Below, piece after piece: positions 30,407 to 40,087 of a stretch of DNA of 64,000 nucleotides. Source of the stretch: Idiomarina xiamenensis 10-D-4. Its GTDB lineage: Bacteria > Pseudomonadota > Gammaproteobacteria > Enterobacterales > Alteromonadaceae. Every line of letters begins with the position of its first letter. Position 1 is the stretch's first letter. Made by a program: the position numbers and the translations under genes. Under the pieces are notes generated by a model that was not told the DNA's origin, searched no databases, and saw only the letters and a list, made by a program, of their open reading frames with translations. The stretch is taken from contig NZ_AMRG01000001.1 in the NCBI RefSeq assembly GCF_000299895.1, positions 1-64,000 of the forward strand, given 5' to 3'.

Positions 30407-32686
30407 ATGAAGGACACGAAAATCAAACGGACGCTGCGCTATTTGCTAATCACTGGGCTTAAATTGAGTCTGGTCGGTTTAGCGATTCTATTTTTTTATT
30501 TGCTGTATTTAGACAGTGTTTTAACCGAGCGCTTTAGCCAGAGCCGCTATCAGGCCCCGGCTTTGGTATATGGTCGGGCGATGACCTTGGCACCGAGCGC
30601 GCAATTAAGCCACGCCGAAGTACTTAAAGAATTAAAGCTATTGCGCTATCGCGCGACTGCGACGGCTGCAGAGTCAGGTGAATACACACACGGCCGACAA
30701 CATTTTGTGATTCACCGGCGACCTTTTGATTTTGCCGATGGCCCACGTATGGCAGAGCAGGTTAGGGTGGAGTTTCAGGGGGACCGTATTAGCCGATTAG
30801 TCAGTTGGCCAGATGGTCGGGCGCTGAGTTCGTTTCGTTTGGAGCCGCCGTTGGTGGCGCGTATTAATGGTAGTAATGATGAAGACCGCTTATTGGTTGG
30901 CCTTGAGGTCGTACCCAACCTGTTGGTGGAAACGTTATTATTGGTTGAAGATCAAAACTTTTATCATCACTACGGGGTTTCGCCTGGCGCCATAGCCCGT
31001 GCTATGTGGGCTAATTTACGCGCTGGTTATACCGTACAAGGTGGAAGTACGCTGACCCAACAATTGGTCAAAAACTTGTATCTAACTCGTGACCAAACGC
31101 TTTGGCGCAAAGCCAATGAGGCGTTAATGGCGTTGGTTATCGACTATCGTTTTAGTAAGAATGAAATTCTAGAAACCTATCTCAACGAGGTTTATTTCGG
31201 CCAAGACCGAGGCCATGCCATTCACGGCGTTGGGCTGGCGAGTTTGTTTTATTTTGGTAAGCAAGTTCAGGAATTGGATGCCGCCGATGTCGCGATGTTA
31301 GTGGGATTGGTGAAAGGCCCTTCTTATTATGACCCGCGTCGTTCGCCTGAGCGCGCACGGCAGCGCCGCGATTTGGTTTTACAGCTGATGTTTAACAATG
31401 ACTTGATCAATCGCGATAACTATTTAGCTGGTCTCGATACGCCGTTAGTGAGTAACGGCTCAGGGCGTTTGATCAGCGAGACACAACCGCACTATGTAGA
31501 GCGAGTGCAGCAAGAGTTACAGCGTATTGAGCTACCGCAAGCGTGGCAGAGTACGGGATTACGCATTTTCACTTATCTTGACCCGCAGCTACAGCAAGCG
31601 GCTGAGGCTGCCTTAGAGCAACGCTTAAAGCAGCTCTCCGATGACGAGCAATTACAGGGAGCGTTAGTGGTTGCCGATTACCAGCAAGCGGGTATTACCG
31701 CGCTGGTGGGTGATCGCCATAATCGTCGTGGCAGCTTTAACCGAGCGTTGCTGGCATTAAGGCCGGTGGGGTCGTTGGTGAAGCCGGTGATTTATGGTGC
31801 GGCGTTATCTCGCAGCGATTTGTATAGCTTGGGGTCGATGTTAGACGACAGTCCCATGCGCGTTTCGGCTAAAGGTGAAGATGATTGGCAGCCGCGTAAC
31901 TATGACGGTAAATATGTCGGTCCGATTAGCCTTTACGATGCCTTCGTCGAGTCGCGCAATATTCCTGCAGTACGGGTTGGTTTGAATGTTGGCATTGCTG
32001 AGCTAGTGCGCTATTTGCGAGGTTTGGGTGTGCACACCCCCATCGCGGCTTATCCGGCCTTGACCTTGGGCTCAGTGCAATTGTCACCGCTGGCGGTAAC
32101 ACGCATCTACGCGGCTATTGCAAATCAAGGTCGTTATCGGCCGTTGGCGACGATTAACGCCGTGACCACTCACGCCGGCGATCTGATTTATCAACGTCAA
32201 GACGATGCGGGAGCGGCGGTATTCTCGCGTGAAGTGGCTAGCTTGCTACGCTACACCATGCAGGGCGTGGTGGCCGAGGGCACTGGCCGAGGCTTGAATC
32301 AGGCTTTCCCTAGCGCCCATTTGGCCGGCAAAAGTGGCACCACCAACGATTTACGAGACGCCTGGTTTGTCGCCTTTGACGCCAAGCAAGTCATGACCAG
32401 TTGGGTTGGCCGTGATGATAATCAACCGATGGGTTTAACCGGGAGTAGCGGTGCGTTACCGGTCATTGCGGGACTGTTGCAGCGCCAAGCACCACGCGCG
32501 TTGACCAATGCGTTAGCGGAAGGCGTCACCATGCAAGCCTATAACCGTGAAAACGGTGTCCAAGTGCCGTTAGCATGTAACAACGCTCGACGTTTACCGG
32601 GTATCAGCCAAACATTGCCCGAGGACATTAATTGCGACGGCGAAATTGATAAGAAAAACTGGTTTGAGCGGTTGTTCGGTGGTTAA
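30407..32686 (+). CDS. mrcB: Penicillin-binding protein 1B
   Basis: Bifunctional peptidoglycan synthase in the inner membrane. 759 residues. Membrane anchor about 12-33; UB2H-like region about 60-150; GT51 glycosyltransferase with VEDQNFYHHYGVSPGAI and GGSTLTQQLVKNLYLTRDQT; transpeptidase with SLVKP (active Ser), SRN and KSGTTNDLRDAW. It follows hrpB by 9 bases, as in E. coli. The C-terminus (RLFGG) lacks the long tail of E. coli PBP1b. Confidence 0.96.
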   Translation: MKDTKIKRTLRYLLITGLKLSLVGLAILFFYLLYLDSVLTERFSQSRYQAPALVYGRAMTLAPSAQLSHAEVLKELKLLRYRATATAAESGEYTHGRQHFVIHRRPFDFADGPRMAEQVRVEFQGDRISRLVSWPDGRALSSFRLEPPLVARINGSNDEDRLLVGLEVVPNLLVETLLLVEDQNFYHHYGVSPGAIARAMWANLRAGYTVQGGSTLTQQLVKNLYLTRDQTLWRKANEALMALVIDYRFSKNEILETYLNEVYFGQDRGHAIHGVGLASLFYFGKQVQELDAADVAMLVGLVKGPSYYDPRRSPERARQRRDLVLQLMFNNDLINRDNYLAGLDTPLVSNGSGRLISETQPHYVERVQQELQRIELPQAWQSTGLRIFTYLDPQLQQAAEAALEQRLKQLSDDEQLQGALVVADYQQAGITALVGDRHNRRGSFNRALLALRPVGSLVKPVIYGAALSRSDLYSLGSMLDDSPMRVSAKGEDDWQPRNYDGKYVGPISLYDAFVESRNIPAVRVGLNVGIAELVRYLRGLGVHTPIAAYPALTLGSVQLSPLAVTRIYAAIANQGRYRPLATINAVTTHAGDLIYQRQDDAGAAVFSREVASLLRYTMQGVVAEGTGRGLNQAFPSAHLAGKSGTTNDLRDAWFVAFDAKQVMTSWVGRDDNQPMGLTGSSGALPVIAGLLQRQAPRALTNALAEGVTMQAYNRENGVQVPLACNNARRLPGISQTLPEDINCDGEIDKKNWFERLFGG

Positions 32687-32712
32687 CGCTGACGTATTAA
32701 TATGCTTGCTAT

Positions 32713-32745
32713 TGAGGCCATATGCGAGTACTGCATATGGCCTCA
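32713..32745. repeat. 13-bp perfect inverted repeat between convergent mrcB and hemL
   Basis: TGAGGCCATATGC (32713-32725), seven-base loop, GCATATGGCCTCA (32733-32745). It sits in the 70-base gap between the two 3' ends. It probably ends transcription from both sides, although neither side has a T tract. Confidence 0.75.
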
Positions 32746-32756
32746 GCGGGTAGCCG

Positions 32757-34040
32757 TTATAAGCTAGCGAAAGCCTGCTTAGCAGCGTTGATGGTATCAG
32801 CGATATCCTGTTCACTGTGAGCAGCCGACATAAAGCCGCCCTCAAATGCCGATGGTGCCAGATAAACGCCCTGCTTCAACATGCTGTGATAAAAGCGACG
32901 GAAGTGCTCCATATTGCAGGCTGTCGCCTGGTCAAAACGTGTGACTTGCTTGGCGTCGGTAAAGAAAAAGCCAAACATTGAACCGGCACGGTTAGTGGTG
33001 AGTGGAACACCGGCTTCATCAGCCGCAGCTTGCAGACCATTGACCAGCGTTTCGACGCGGGCGTACAAGCGCGGGTAAAGTTCGGTGTCGTCGCTGAGTT
33101 GTGTCAGTGTGGCTAAGCCTGCCGCCATGGCGACGGGGTTACCCGATAAGGTGCCAGCTTGATATACCGGACCGTTAGGAGCGATGTGGTCCATGATTTC
33201 GGCTTTACCACCGAAAGCGCCAACCGGCATACCGCCGCCGATGACCTTTCCTAACGTGGTCAAGTCTGGGGTTACTTGATAGTGCGCCTGTGCGCCGCCC
33301 GGCGACACCCGAAAGCCGGTCATCACTTCGTCAAAAATCAGTACGCTACCATAGTCGTCACAAACCTTGCGTAAACCTTGCAAAAAGCCGTCGACCGGAG
33401 GAATACAGTTCATGTTGCCGGCTACCGGCTCGACAATAATACAAGCGATTTGCTCACCGACTTCGGCAAATACCTGACGGACCGATTCGATATCGTTATA
33501 AGTGACCGTTAAGGTGTGTTTGGCGTAATCTTCAGGGATCCCAGGTGAATTGGGAACACCTAATGTTAGTGCCCCAGAACCGGCTTTAACTAACAACGAA
33601 TCGGCGTGACCGTGATAGCAGCCTTCAAACTTCAGGATTTTGTCACGGCCCGTGTAGCCACGCGCCAAGCGAATGGCGCTCATGGTCGCTTCGGTGCCCG
33701 AGTTAACCATACGCACTTTATCGATAGACGGCACAATGCTACGGATTTTTTCAGCCATGGTGATCTCGACCGCGGTCGGCGTACCAAAGCTCAGGCCATT
33801 CTGTACTGCGGCGATAGTCGCTTCGCGCACAGCAGCATGGTTGTGACCTAAAATCATCGGCCCCCATGAGCCGACATAATCAATGTAACGCTGGCCATCG
33901 GCATCGAACATATAGGCGCCATCGGCGCGTTCGATAAATAGCGGCGTACCGCCGACGCCATTAAAGGCGCGTACCGGCGAGTTGACACCGCCGGGAATGC
34001 TTAATTGAGCTTGGCTAAATAATTCGTCGGAACGTGACAT
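32757..34040 (-). CDS. hemL: Glutamate-1-semialdehyde 2,1-aminomutase
   Basis: PLP enzyme forming 5-aminolevulinate, the haem precursor, in the C5 pathway. 427 residues. Opens [36 protein letters not shown] lysine in [35 protein letters not shown]. It follows pyrB by 9 bases on the same strand. Confidence 0.97.
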   Translation of the reverse strand: MSRSDELFSQAQLSIPGGVNSPVRAFNGVGGTPLFIERADGAYMFDADGQRYIDYVGSWGPMILGHNHAAVREATIAAVQNGLSFGTPTAVEITMAEKIRSIVPSIDKVRMVNSGTEATMSAIRLARGYTGRDKILKFEGCYHGHADSLLVKAGSGALTLGVPNSPGIPEDYAKHTLTVTYNDIESVRQVFAEVGEQIACIIVEPVAGNMNCIPPVDGFLQGLRKVCDDYGSVLIFDEVMTGFRVSPGGAQAHYQVTPDLTTLGKVIGGGMPVGAFGGKAEIMDHIAPNGPVYQAGTLSGNPVAMAAGLATLTQLSDDTELYPRLYARVETLVNGLQAAADEAGVPLTTNRAGSMFGFFFTDAKQVTRFDQATACNMEHFRRFYHSMLKQGVYLAPSAFEGGFMSAAHSEQDIADTINAAKQAFASL

Positions 34041-34049
34041 AAAAACCTC

Positions 34050-35063
34050 TTAGACGTTACGTTTGTCGCTGTACCAATTCACTTCACACTCGTAGCGATC
34101 GACCTGATCAGCGACGCCGAGCGTCAGCGCGAACAGCGCCATGCGGATCAGAACACCGTTATCGGCTTGGCGGAATATGGCTAGATTTGGATTCTGGTTA
34201 AGGTCATTATCGAGCTCGTTGGCCTCGGCGCGCGAGTCGCGCGGTAATGGATGCATAATGACCGTATTGGGTTTGTAGTGTTTGGTATAAATTTCGCTAT
34301 TTAAGCGGAACTTACCACGATATTGATCGGCCTCTTCTGGGCTGGAAAAGCGCTCTTGCTGAATACGGGTTTGGTAAACAATATCGGCATCTAACGAACC
34401 GCTGATCTGCTCGGTGACGGTAAAACGGTGGCCGGCTTCCGCCATGACTTCTAGGATATTATCCGGCATTGCCAATTCGCGCGGAGAAATTAAGGTAAAG
34501 CGCACGTTTTTGTACATTGCTAACAGCTTGGATAACGAGTGCACAGTACGTCCATACTTTAAGTCGCCGACCATGCAGATGTGCATGCCATCAATGTTTT
34601 GCTGATGATACGCCAGTTCTTTTTTGATGGTATACAAATCTAACAACGCTTGAGTCGGATGCTCATTGGCGCCATCACCGCCATTGATGACCGGCACCCG
34701 GCTACCTTCGGCAAACTCTGCCACCGCGCCTGATTTTGGATGGCGCATCGCGATGACATCGGAGTAGCTACTGAGTACCCGCGCTGTGTCGTAAAGCGAT
34801 TCACCTTTCGCTAACGCAGAACTTTCCATTCCGGTGGTTTCTCGAACTTCGCCACCGAGTAAGTTAAATGCGGTACCAAAACTCACCCGGGTTCGGGTAG
34901 AAGGTTCAAAAAACAAGTTACCTAAGATGGCGCCATCTAAAACCCGGGTACGTTTTTGCCGACGGGCGTATGGCTGCATACGGTCGGCGATTTCGAAAAT
35001 GGTCTGTATGCTATCAATGGTAAATTGATTAACAGACAGAATATTTGACCCAGTAAAAGTCAT
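34050..35063 (-). CDS. pyrB: Aspartate carbamoyltransferase, long form
   Basis: Catalyses carbamoyl-phosphate plus aspartate to carbamoyl-aspartate in pyrimidine synthesis. 337 residues from ATG 35063; upstream in-frame codons to 35213 look non-coding. FFEPSTRTRVSF binds carbamoyl phosphate; HPTQALLDLY and MHPLPRDSRAEANELD are conserved. No pyrI regulatory subunit follows, so this is the longer single-gene type seen in some marine gammaproteobacteria, rather than the E. coli pyrBI type. Confidence 0.9.
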   Translation of the reverse strand: MTFTGSNILSVNQFTIDSIQTIFEIADRMQPYARRQKRTRVLDGAILGNLFFEPSTRTRVSFGTAFNLLGGEVRETTGMESSALAKGESLYDTARVLSSYSDVIAMRHPKSGAVAEFAEGSRVPVINGGDGANEHPTQALLDLYTIKKELAYHQQNIDGMHICMVGDLKYGRTVHSLSKLLAMYKNVRFTLISPRELAMPDNILEVMAEAGHRFTVTEQISGSLDADIVYQTRIQQERFSSPEEADQYRGKFRLNSEIYTKHYKPNTVIMHPLPRDSRAEANELDNDLNQNPNLAIFRQADNGVLIRMALFALTLGVADQVDRYECEVNWYSDKRNV

Positions 35064-35188
35064 GTTGGCGTGTCCTGAGTTAGCTAAAGTACCGGGGAAG
35101 ATGCAAATAAGTCTATAGTCACTCAGCGAGTCCTGAGGGTTGCAGTTGCAAGACAGGATTCGCAGGGAATGGCAGTCTTCCTTGCCAA

Positions 35189-35210
35189 GCGCCATCATAG
35201 CAGATGGCGC
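35189..35210 (-). other. 8-bp stem-loop between hemJ and pyrB
   Basis: On the minus strand GCGCCATC, loop TGCTAT, GATGGCGC, beginning 13 bases after the hemJ stop. No T tract follows. It could be a weak terminator, an RNA-stability hairpin or part of a pyrB leader. Confidence 0.5.
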
Positions 35211-35223
35211 CATTGTTGAGAAT

Positions 35224-35652
35224 CTAGAACGGTTTGACGACCGCCAAAATAATGACCGCGAACAAGATCAGCACCGGGGCTTCGTTAAAGATCCGATAAA
35301 AGCGAGCGCTGCGGCGATTACGATTGTGTTTAAAGTCAGCTAATAGCTTAAAGCAATAGGCATGATAGCCATACAGCAGGGCCACTAAGGTCAACTTAGC
35401 GTGCAGCCAGCCACTGGCAGCTAACCAAGCGCTGCCGTATGCGACAATTAGCGCGATACCGAAAATGGCGGTTAAAATAGCGAATGGTGTGACAAAAAAT
35501 AATAAGCGTCGCTCCATGACTTTAAACTGTTCGGCGACGGCTTCGTCGTTGGTTTCAGCGTGATAGACAAATAACCGAGGCAAGTAAAAAATACCGGCAA
35601 ACCACGCCACCATAAAAATTAAATGTAAGGCCTTTAACCAAAGAATGCTCAC
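35224..35652 (-). CDS. hemJ: HemJ protoporphyrinogen IX oxidase (UPF0093)
   Basis: Membrane enzyme oxidising protoporphyrinogen IX to protoporphyrin IX in haem synthesis. 142 residues, four membrane helices, conserved WLKALHLIFMVAWFAGIFYL, HLKLT-like HAKLTLV and FRIFNE-like YRIFNEAP motifs. It overlaps the ClC gene by four bases (ATGA). Two haem genes, hemJ and hemL, flank pyrB. Confidence 0.93.
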   Translation of the reverse strand: MSILWLKALHLIFMVAWFAGIFYLPRLFVYHAETNDEAVAEQFKVMERRLLFFVTPFAILTAIFGIALIVAYGSAWLAASGWLHAKLTLVALLYGYHAYCFKLLADFKHNRNRRSARFYRIFNEAPVLILFAVIILAVVKPF

Positions 35653-37349
35653 GGTAACTCCCTGTCTAATGCTTTACGTACCATATCCCAACTAACCACA
35701 CCGATAATATCGGTCGGGCTTTCGTCATAAATATAAACCGCTCCACGACGTTGCGGCGCTAAAATATCGTAGGCCTCGGACAAGGTAACGTTAATTTTTA
35801 AACCGGTTAACGGCGTATAATTGAGTGATGACTCTGAGGCATCCGAGGCCATAATGTCGTAGCTGACGATATGATAAAGCGGTTGTTGTTCGGCATCATA
35901 GCTTTGAATAATTACCGATTGCGTATCGGCGTTTTGCAGGGCGTCGGTAATTTGCTCATGAGTCGGTTGTTTGAGCAGCATATAGTCGCGATCCATTACC
36001 GCTTCGATACCGGTTTTTTGCAGTGCCAGTGTGACCGGTGAAATTTGATAAGGCAGCTCTTGCAAATCAAGTTGGGCAATAAAAATCGACTTCGACTTGA
36101 ATAGCTGACTTGAAATCAAATAAGCGGTCACGATAACCAGCATCGCCGGTACAATTACCTCGGGTGAACGGCTAAGTTCCATGACCGCCAATAACGCCGC
36201 CAGTGGCGCGTGTATGGTAGCGGTTAATAGGCCAGCCATGCCCAGCAGTAAAAAGATGTCTAAGGGTAGCGGCGTATGTAAACCCAAACTGGCTAAGCTG
36301 GCGGTAAATAATGCTGCAACAATGGCACCAATACCGAACACGGCACCGATTAAGCCGCCGGGAATACCCATGCCCAATGCGATGGCGCTGGTGATCAATT
36401 TGGCGAATAATAGCGTGAATAGAATATTTAGCTCTTGCTGATGCACAATAACTTGATGAATAGCGGTCAGGCCAGGACCTAAACCGGCAGGAATAATGAG
36501 ACCCAAAGCACCAGTCATGAGTCCGGCGAATAAAAACCGGGTGAGCACATGAGTATGCTTGGCGGTGCGCATCATATCGAGCATCAGGGCTTTAAATAAA
36601 ACGCCGACTAAACCCAACAAAATGCCGAGCATCACCACCCAGGGTAGTTGCATCGGTGTTAGCGGCTCCGGCACCAGCATCGCCAAATCGGTGGCGGTGC
36701 CAAATACCTCGCGGGTGATTAAGGCACCGCTAACAGCGGCTAGCATAACCGGAATGAAAATGTGTACTTTGTACTCGCGGAGGACGACTTCCATAACCAG
36801 TACCATGGCTGCCAGCGGCGTGCCGAAAGAGCAGGCAATGGCGGCAGCGATACCACAGGCGGCCAGGGTACGAATACTGTTATAGGGGACTTGTAAGCGA
36901 TGCCCAAACCAGGTACTGATGGCGGCGCCTAAATGTACGGCGGGGCCTTCGCGACCCACGCTGAAACCCGCGGTAAGTGCAATAATACCGGCAAAAAATT
37001 GATTCACGGTGCTACGCCAAGGTAGCATACCGTAATGTTGCTTCATGCGGTGAATAACAAACGGAATGCCGAGTCGAAAGCGACGATAGCGGGTGACCAT
37101 CATCAATAAATAAATAACTGCTGCGGCAGCGATGGGAACGCCAAAGCGCCAGCCGTTTGGCATAAACTGTTGCCACTGGCTGTGGTTGCCGATAGAGTTG
37201 CCTAGCCAGAGAATGCCGAGTCGAAAAACAACAATAACAGCGGCAGCTAACACACCCACCAGTAACCCCATGACGCACAGCGCAATGGTGGTTGTGGGTT
37301 GCGCCAACTGGCGGCGCAGCTGCAAGTGCAAAGAACGCGAGAAGCTCAC
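35649..37349 (-). CDS. ClC-family chloride channel/transporter with CBS domains
   Basis: 566-residue ClC protein with about 11 membrane helices and a C-terminal CBS pair (about 440-560). GREGPAVHLGAA carries the gating glutamate and GMGIPGGLIGAVFGIG lines the pore. VMEVVLREY keeps an acidic residue where antiporters hold their proton glutamate. The first pore motif reads RLGIP rather than GSGIP, so anion choice may differ. The CBS pair suggests nucleotide control. E. coli has clcA next to hemL. Confidence 0.93.
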   Translation of the reverse strand: MSFSRSLHLQLRRQLAQPTTTIALCVMGLLVGVLAAAVIVVFRLGILWLGNSIGNHSQWQQFMPNGWRFGVPIAAAAVIYLLMMVTRYRRFRLGIPFVIHRMKQHYGMLPWRSTVNQFFAGIIALTAGFSVGREGPAVHLGAAISTWFGHRLQVPYNSIRTLAACGIAAAIACSFGTPLAAMVLVMEVVLREYKVHIFIPVMLAAVSGALITREVFGTATDLAMLVPEPLTPMQLPWVVMLGILLGLVGVLFKALMLDMMRTAKHTHVLTRFLFAGLMTGALGLIIPAGLGPGLTAIHQVIVHQQELNILFTLLFAKLITSAIALGMGIPGGLIGAVFGIGAIVAALFTASLASLGLHTPLPLDIFLLLGMAGLLTATIHAPLAALLAVMELSRSPEVIVPAMLVIVTAYLISSQLFKSKSIFIAQLDLQELPYQISPVTLALQKTGIEAVMDRDYMLLKQPTHEQITDALQNADTQSVIIQSYDAEQQPLYHIVSYDIMASDASESSLNYTPLTGLKINVTLSEAYDILAPQRRGAVYIYDESPTDIIGVVSWDMVRKALDRELP

Positions 37350-37427
37350 AGTCGGTTATCGCTCAGGTCGCGGTTTAACGAAGATTAGTAAGCTTAACAC
37401 ATTGATTCAGTTAGTAAGTAGTGGTGC

Positions 37428-38201
37428 ATGAAGAAAGCCTATTTTAGCTTAACGTATTGGCGGCAACGGTTAGGGCGGTTACCCGTAACCTTAATACTGG
37501 TGGCGATTGCTATCGGTTTACTGCTGCTGGGCCATTACAGTGGTCATTGGCGCTTAGCCTATTTGCAGCAATCCCATGAGCAGCAGCAGCAGCGTTTAGA
37601 TGAGTTGTATCAGCAAGTCGAGCGCATGGAGTATCAACAACACGTGCACCGGGTCGAGTTGGATGTTGAGCGAGCCTCTAATCAAAGCTTGCAGCAGGAA
37701 CTTGCTATTGCGCAAGATGAAAACTTTGCGCTGCGCCGCGAGTTAGCCTTTTATCAAAAAATCATGGCACCGGAGTTGGAAGCCGAGGGCGTGATGATTG
37801 ATTCGCTGTTATTGCGTCCCAATGTGGCGCCGGGACATTATCACTTTCGCTTAGCACTGATTCAGTTAGAGCGTCGGCGTGAGTTGGTGAAAGGCGAAGT
37901 TGCGATGACATTACGTGGTCGTGTGAATGGCGAAAGTCGTCGCTTAGACTTGATTAGTATTAGCCAGTTGGCCGACGTCGATCGGCAATTTGCTATGCGT
38001 TATTTTAGCCTGTTAGAGGGTGACTTTATATTACCTACTGATTTTGTGCCGGAGCGTATTGACGTGCAAGTTACACTGGCATCAGGCAGTAACCGCTTAC
38101 TTGAACGCTCATTTTCATGGTCGCGATTATTACAACCACTGACCGAAGAAGAACGTGAGTTGGCCGAATCCCTTGAGGTGTCGCTGGATGCAGAGCCCTG
38201 A
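37428..38201 (+). CDS. DUF6776-type membrane-anchored coiled-coil protein
   Basis: 257 residues: basic N-terminus, one membrane helix (about 19-37), coiled coil about 45-110 (QQQQRLDELYQQVERMEYQ), then a beta-rich periplasmic domain (LLLRPNVAPGHYHFRLALIQ, FVPERIDVQV). It resembles the DUF6776 family of gammaproteobacteria, of unknown function. It is divergent from the ClC gene and lies upstream of erpA, possibly on one transcript. Confidence 0.78.
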   Translation: MKKAYFSLTYWRQRLGRLPVTLILVAIAIGLLLLGHYSGHWRLAYLQQSHEQQQQRLDELYQQVERMEYQQHVHRVELDVERASNQSLQQELAIAQDENFALRRELAFYQKIMAPELEAEGVMIDSLLLRPNVAPGHYHFRLALIQLERRRELVKGEVAMTLRGRVNGESRRLDLISISQLADVDRQFAMRYFSLLEGDFILPTDFVPERIDVQVTLASGSNRLLERSFSWSRLLQPLTEEERELAESLEVSLDAEP

Positions 38202-38302
38202 GTCGCTGAGCAATACTTGACCTTTTTAGTCGGGTAAGCGAAAATGCAGACGTAATAACAAAGGTTTCCATTCATTTGTTGTAGGAAAGAGAGTTAGAGC
38301 CT

Positions 38303-38650
38303 ATGAGTGCTGTTGAGCAAGCCGTACCGATTCAGTTTACCGAAGCGGCAGCGCGTAAAGTTAAGCAATTGATCGACGAAGAAGAAAATCCCCAGTTGAA
38401 GTTGCGGGTTTACGTCACCGGCGGTGGTTGTTCTGGCTTTCAGTATGGCTTCACCTTTGACGAAAAAGTGAACCCCGGTGATATGCAAATCGATAAAGAG
38501 GGTGTCATCCTCGTTATCGATCCCATGAGTTTGCAATATTTGGCTGGCGGTACCGTTAATTACGAAGAGGGCCTGCAGGGATCTCGCTTTTTTGTTGATA
38601 ACCCCAACGCCACCACCACCTGTGGCTGTGGCGCTAGCTTCAGTATCTAG
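38303..38650 (+). CDS. erpA: Iron-sulfur cluster insertion protein ErpA
   Basis: A-type carrier that delivers Fe-S clusters to proteins such as IspG/IspH and respiratory enzymes. 115 residues. The three cluster-binding cysteines are present: GGGCSGFQY and [12 protein letters not shown]. Next to hemL/ClC in E. coli and next to anmK in Pseudomonas; both patterns appear here. Confidence 0.97.
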   Translation: MSAVEQAVPIQFTEAAARKVKQLIDEEENPQLKLRVYVTGGGCSGFQYGFTFDEKVNPGDMQIDKEGVILVIDPMSLQYLAGGTVNYEEGLQGSRFFVDNPNATTTCGCGASFSI

Positions 38651-38741
38651 TCGCAGCTAGCGGCGGTTGGACGCGCAGGCTGGTGCAGGCTGCGCGCGAA
38701 TACGTTATCATGCTCATCACTTTTCTCAGGTTGAGGTAGTT

Positions 38742-40052
38742 ATGAGCCATTACGCACAACACATTCAAACTGTCCGCGAGCGCTTTGACGCCGCCCTCAG
38801 TGCCACCGGTTTTTCATCGGTATTGGTTTATGCGGGTCAACCCCGGGTCGCATTTTTAGACGATAATCCGGCGCCTTATAAAGTAAACCCGCTGTTTAAA
38901 TACTGGATCCCCGTTACCCAAAGTCCTAAAAGTGCCATTTTTTATCGCCCCGGCGAAAAGCCCGTGGTGTATTTATTTCAAGCGCGCGATTTTTGGCATG
39001 CTGCGGTTGATGTACCCGAAGAAGAATGGCAACAGCACGTTGAATTAAAGATCATCGATGATGTTCAGGCCATCGCCAACGACTTGGGCGAGCAACTGAA
39101 AGATTGCGCCTTTATCGGTGAAAACTTCGCGCAACCCGTTGCTGACTGGCCGGTTGCCACGGTTAATCCGGCACCGCTACTGGACCATTTGCATTATCAT
39201 CGGGCGTATAAAACCGCGTGGGAAGTTGATAATTTACGGCAAGCCAACCTACTGGCTGCGCGCGGTCACTTGGCGGCTCGCGAAGCCTTTTTCGCTGGCG
39301 CCGACGAACTGCGTATTCATCAAGCCTATTTAAGTGCGATGAACTTTCGTGAAAGCGAAGTCCCGTATAACAGTATCGTTGCCCTCAATGAGCATTCAGC
39401 GATTCTGCATTATGATATTTACCAGACTCAAGCACCGAGTGAAAGCCGCTCATTCCTAATCGATGCGGGTGCCACCTATCGCGGCTATTGTGCTGATATT
39501 ACGCGCACTTATGCGCGCCAAGCTGGCTTTTTCGCCGACTTAGTTGAGGCCATGGATAGCGCCCAGCAAGAGTTACTCAGCGAAATCAAGCCTGGCGTCA
39601 GTTATTACGATTTGCACGTGTCGCAACACCTGAAGACGGCGCAAATCTTGGCTGATTTTGGTTTTATTAACGGCAGTGCCGAAGCTATTTACGAAAAAGG
39701 CTACAGCAGCGCCTTTTTCCCGCATGGCTTAGGTCATTTTATTGGCTTACAAGTGCATGACGTCGGCGGTTTTCTGCGTAGCGATAATGGCGACAGCTAT
39801 CCGCGTGATGAACGCCATCCGTTCTTGCGCTTGTTACGCCCGGTAGAAGAAGGGCAAGTGTTTACGATTGAACCGGGCCTGTACGTTGTTGATCAGTTAC
39901 TTGAAGCTCACGCTGACAGTAAAGATATCAATTGGGATAAGGTCGACCAATTGCGCCCTTACGGTGGTGTTCGTATCGAAGATAGTATTGTCGTTGGTGG
40001 TGATGGCAATAATGAAAACCTGACCCGCGATGCCTTTTCTAAGCTGGACTAA
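38742..40052 (+). CDS. pepQ: Xaa-Pro dipeptidase
   Basis: M24B metallopeptidase cleaving X-Pro dipeptides in the cytoplasm. 436 residues from ATG 38742, which has TTGAGG upstream. Metal ligands are visible in IDAGATYRGYCADITRTYA (two Asp), HGLGHFIGLQVHDVGG (His), FTIEPGLYV and GVRIEDSIVV (two Glu). Length and motif spacing fit PepQ. Convergent with anmK. Confidence 0.95.
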   Translation: MSHYAQHIQTVRERFDAALSATGFSSVLVYAGQPRVAFLDDNPAPYKVNPLFKYWIPVTQSPKSAIFYRPGEKPVVYLFQARDFWHAAVDVPEEEWQQHVELKIIDDVQAIANDLGEQLKDCAFIGENFAQPVADWPVATVNPAPLLDHLHYHRAYKTAWEVDNLRQANLLAARGHLAAREAFFAGADELRIHQAYLSAMNFRESEVPYNSIVALNEHSAILHYDIYQTQAPSESRSFLIDAGATYRGYCADITRTYARQAGFFADLVEAMDSAQQELLSEIKPGVSYYDLHVSQHLKTAQILADFGFINGSAEAIYEKGYSSAFFPHGLGHFIGLQVHDVGGFLRSDNGDSYPRDERHPFLRLLRPVEEGQVFTIEPGLYVVDQLLEAHADSKDINWDKVDQLRPYGGVRIEDSIVVGGDGNNENLTRDAFSKLD

Positions 40053-40087
40053 GTGCTAAGCTGCACAGGTTCAGCGCATTCTACACT

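Noticed and set aside
38672-38696. CGCGCAG/CTGCGCG inverted repeat after erpA as a terminator
   Set aside because: The arms are only seven bases, the loop is 11 bases and no T tract follows.
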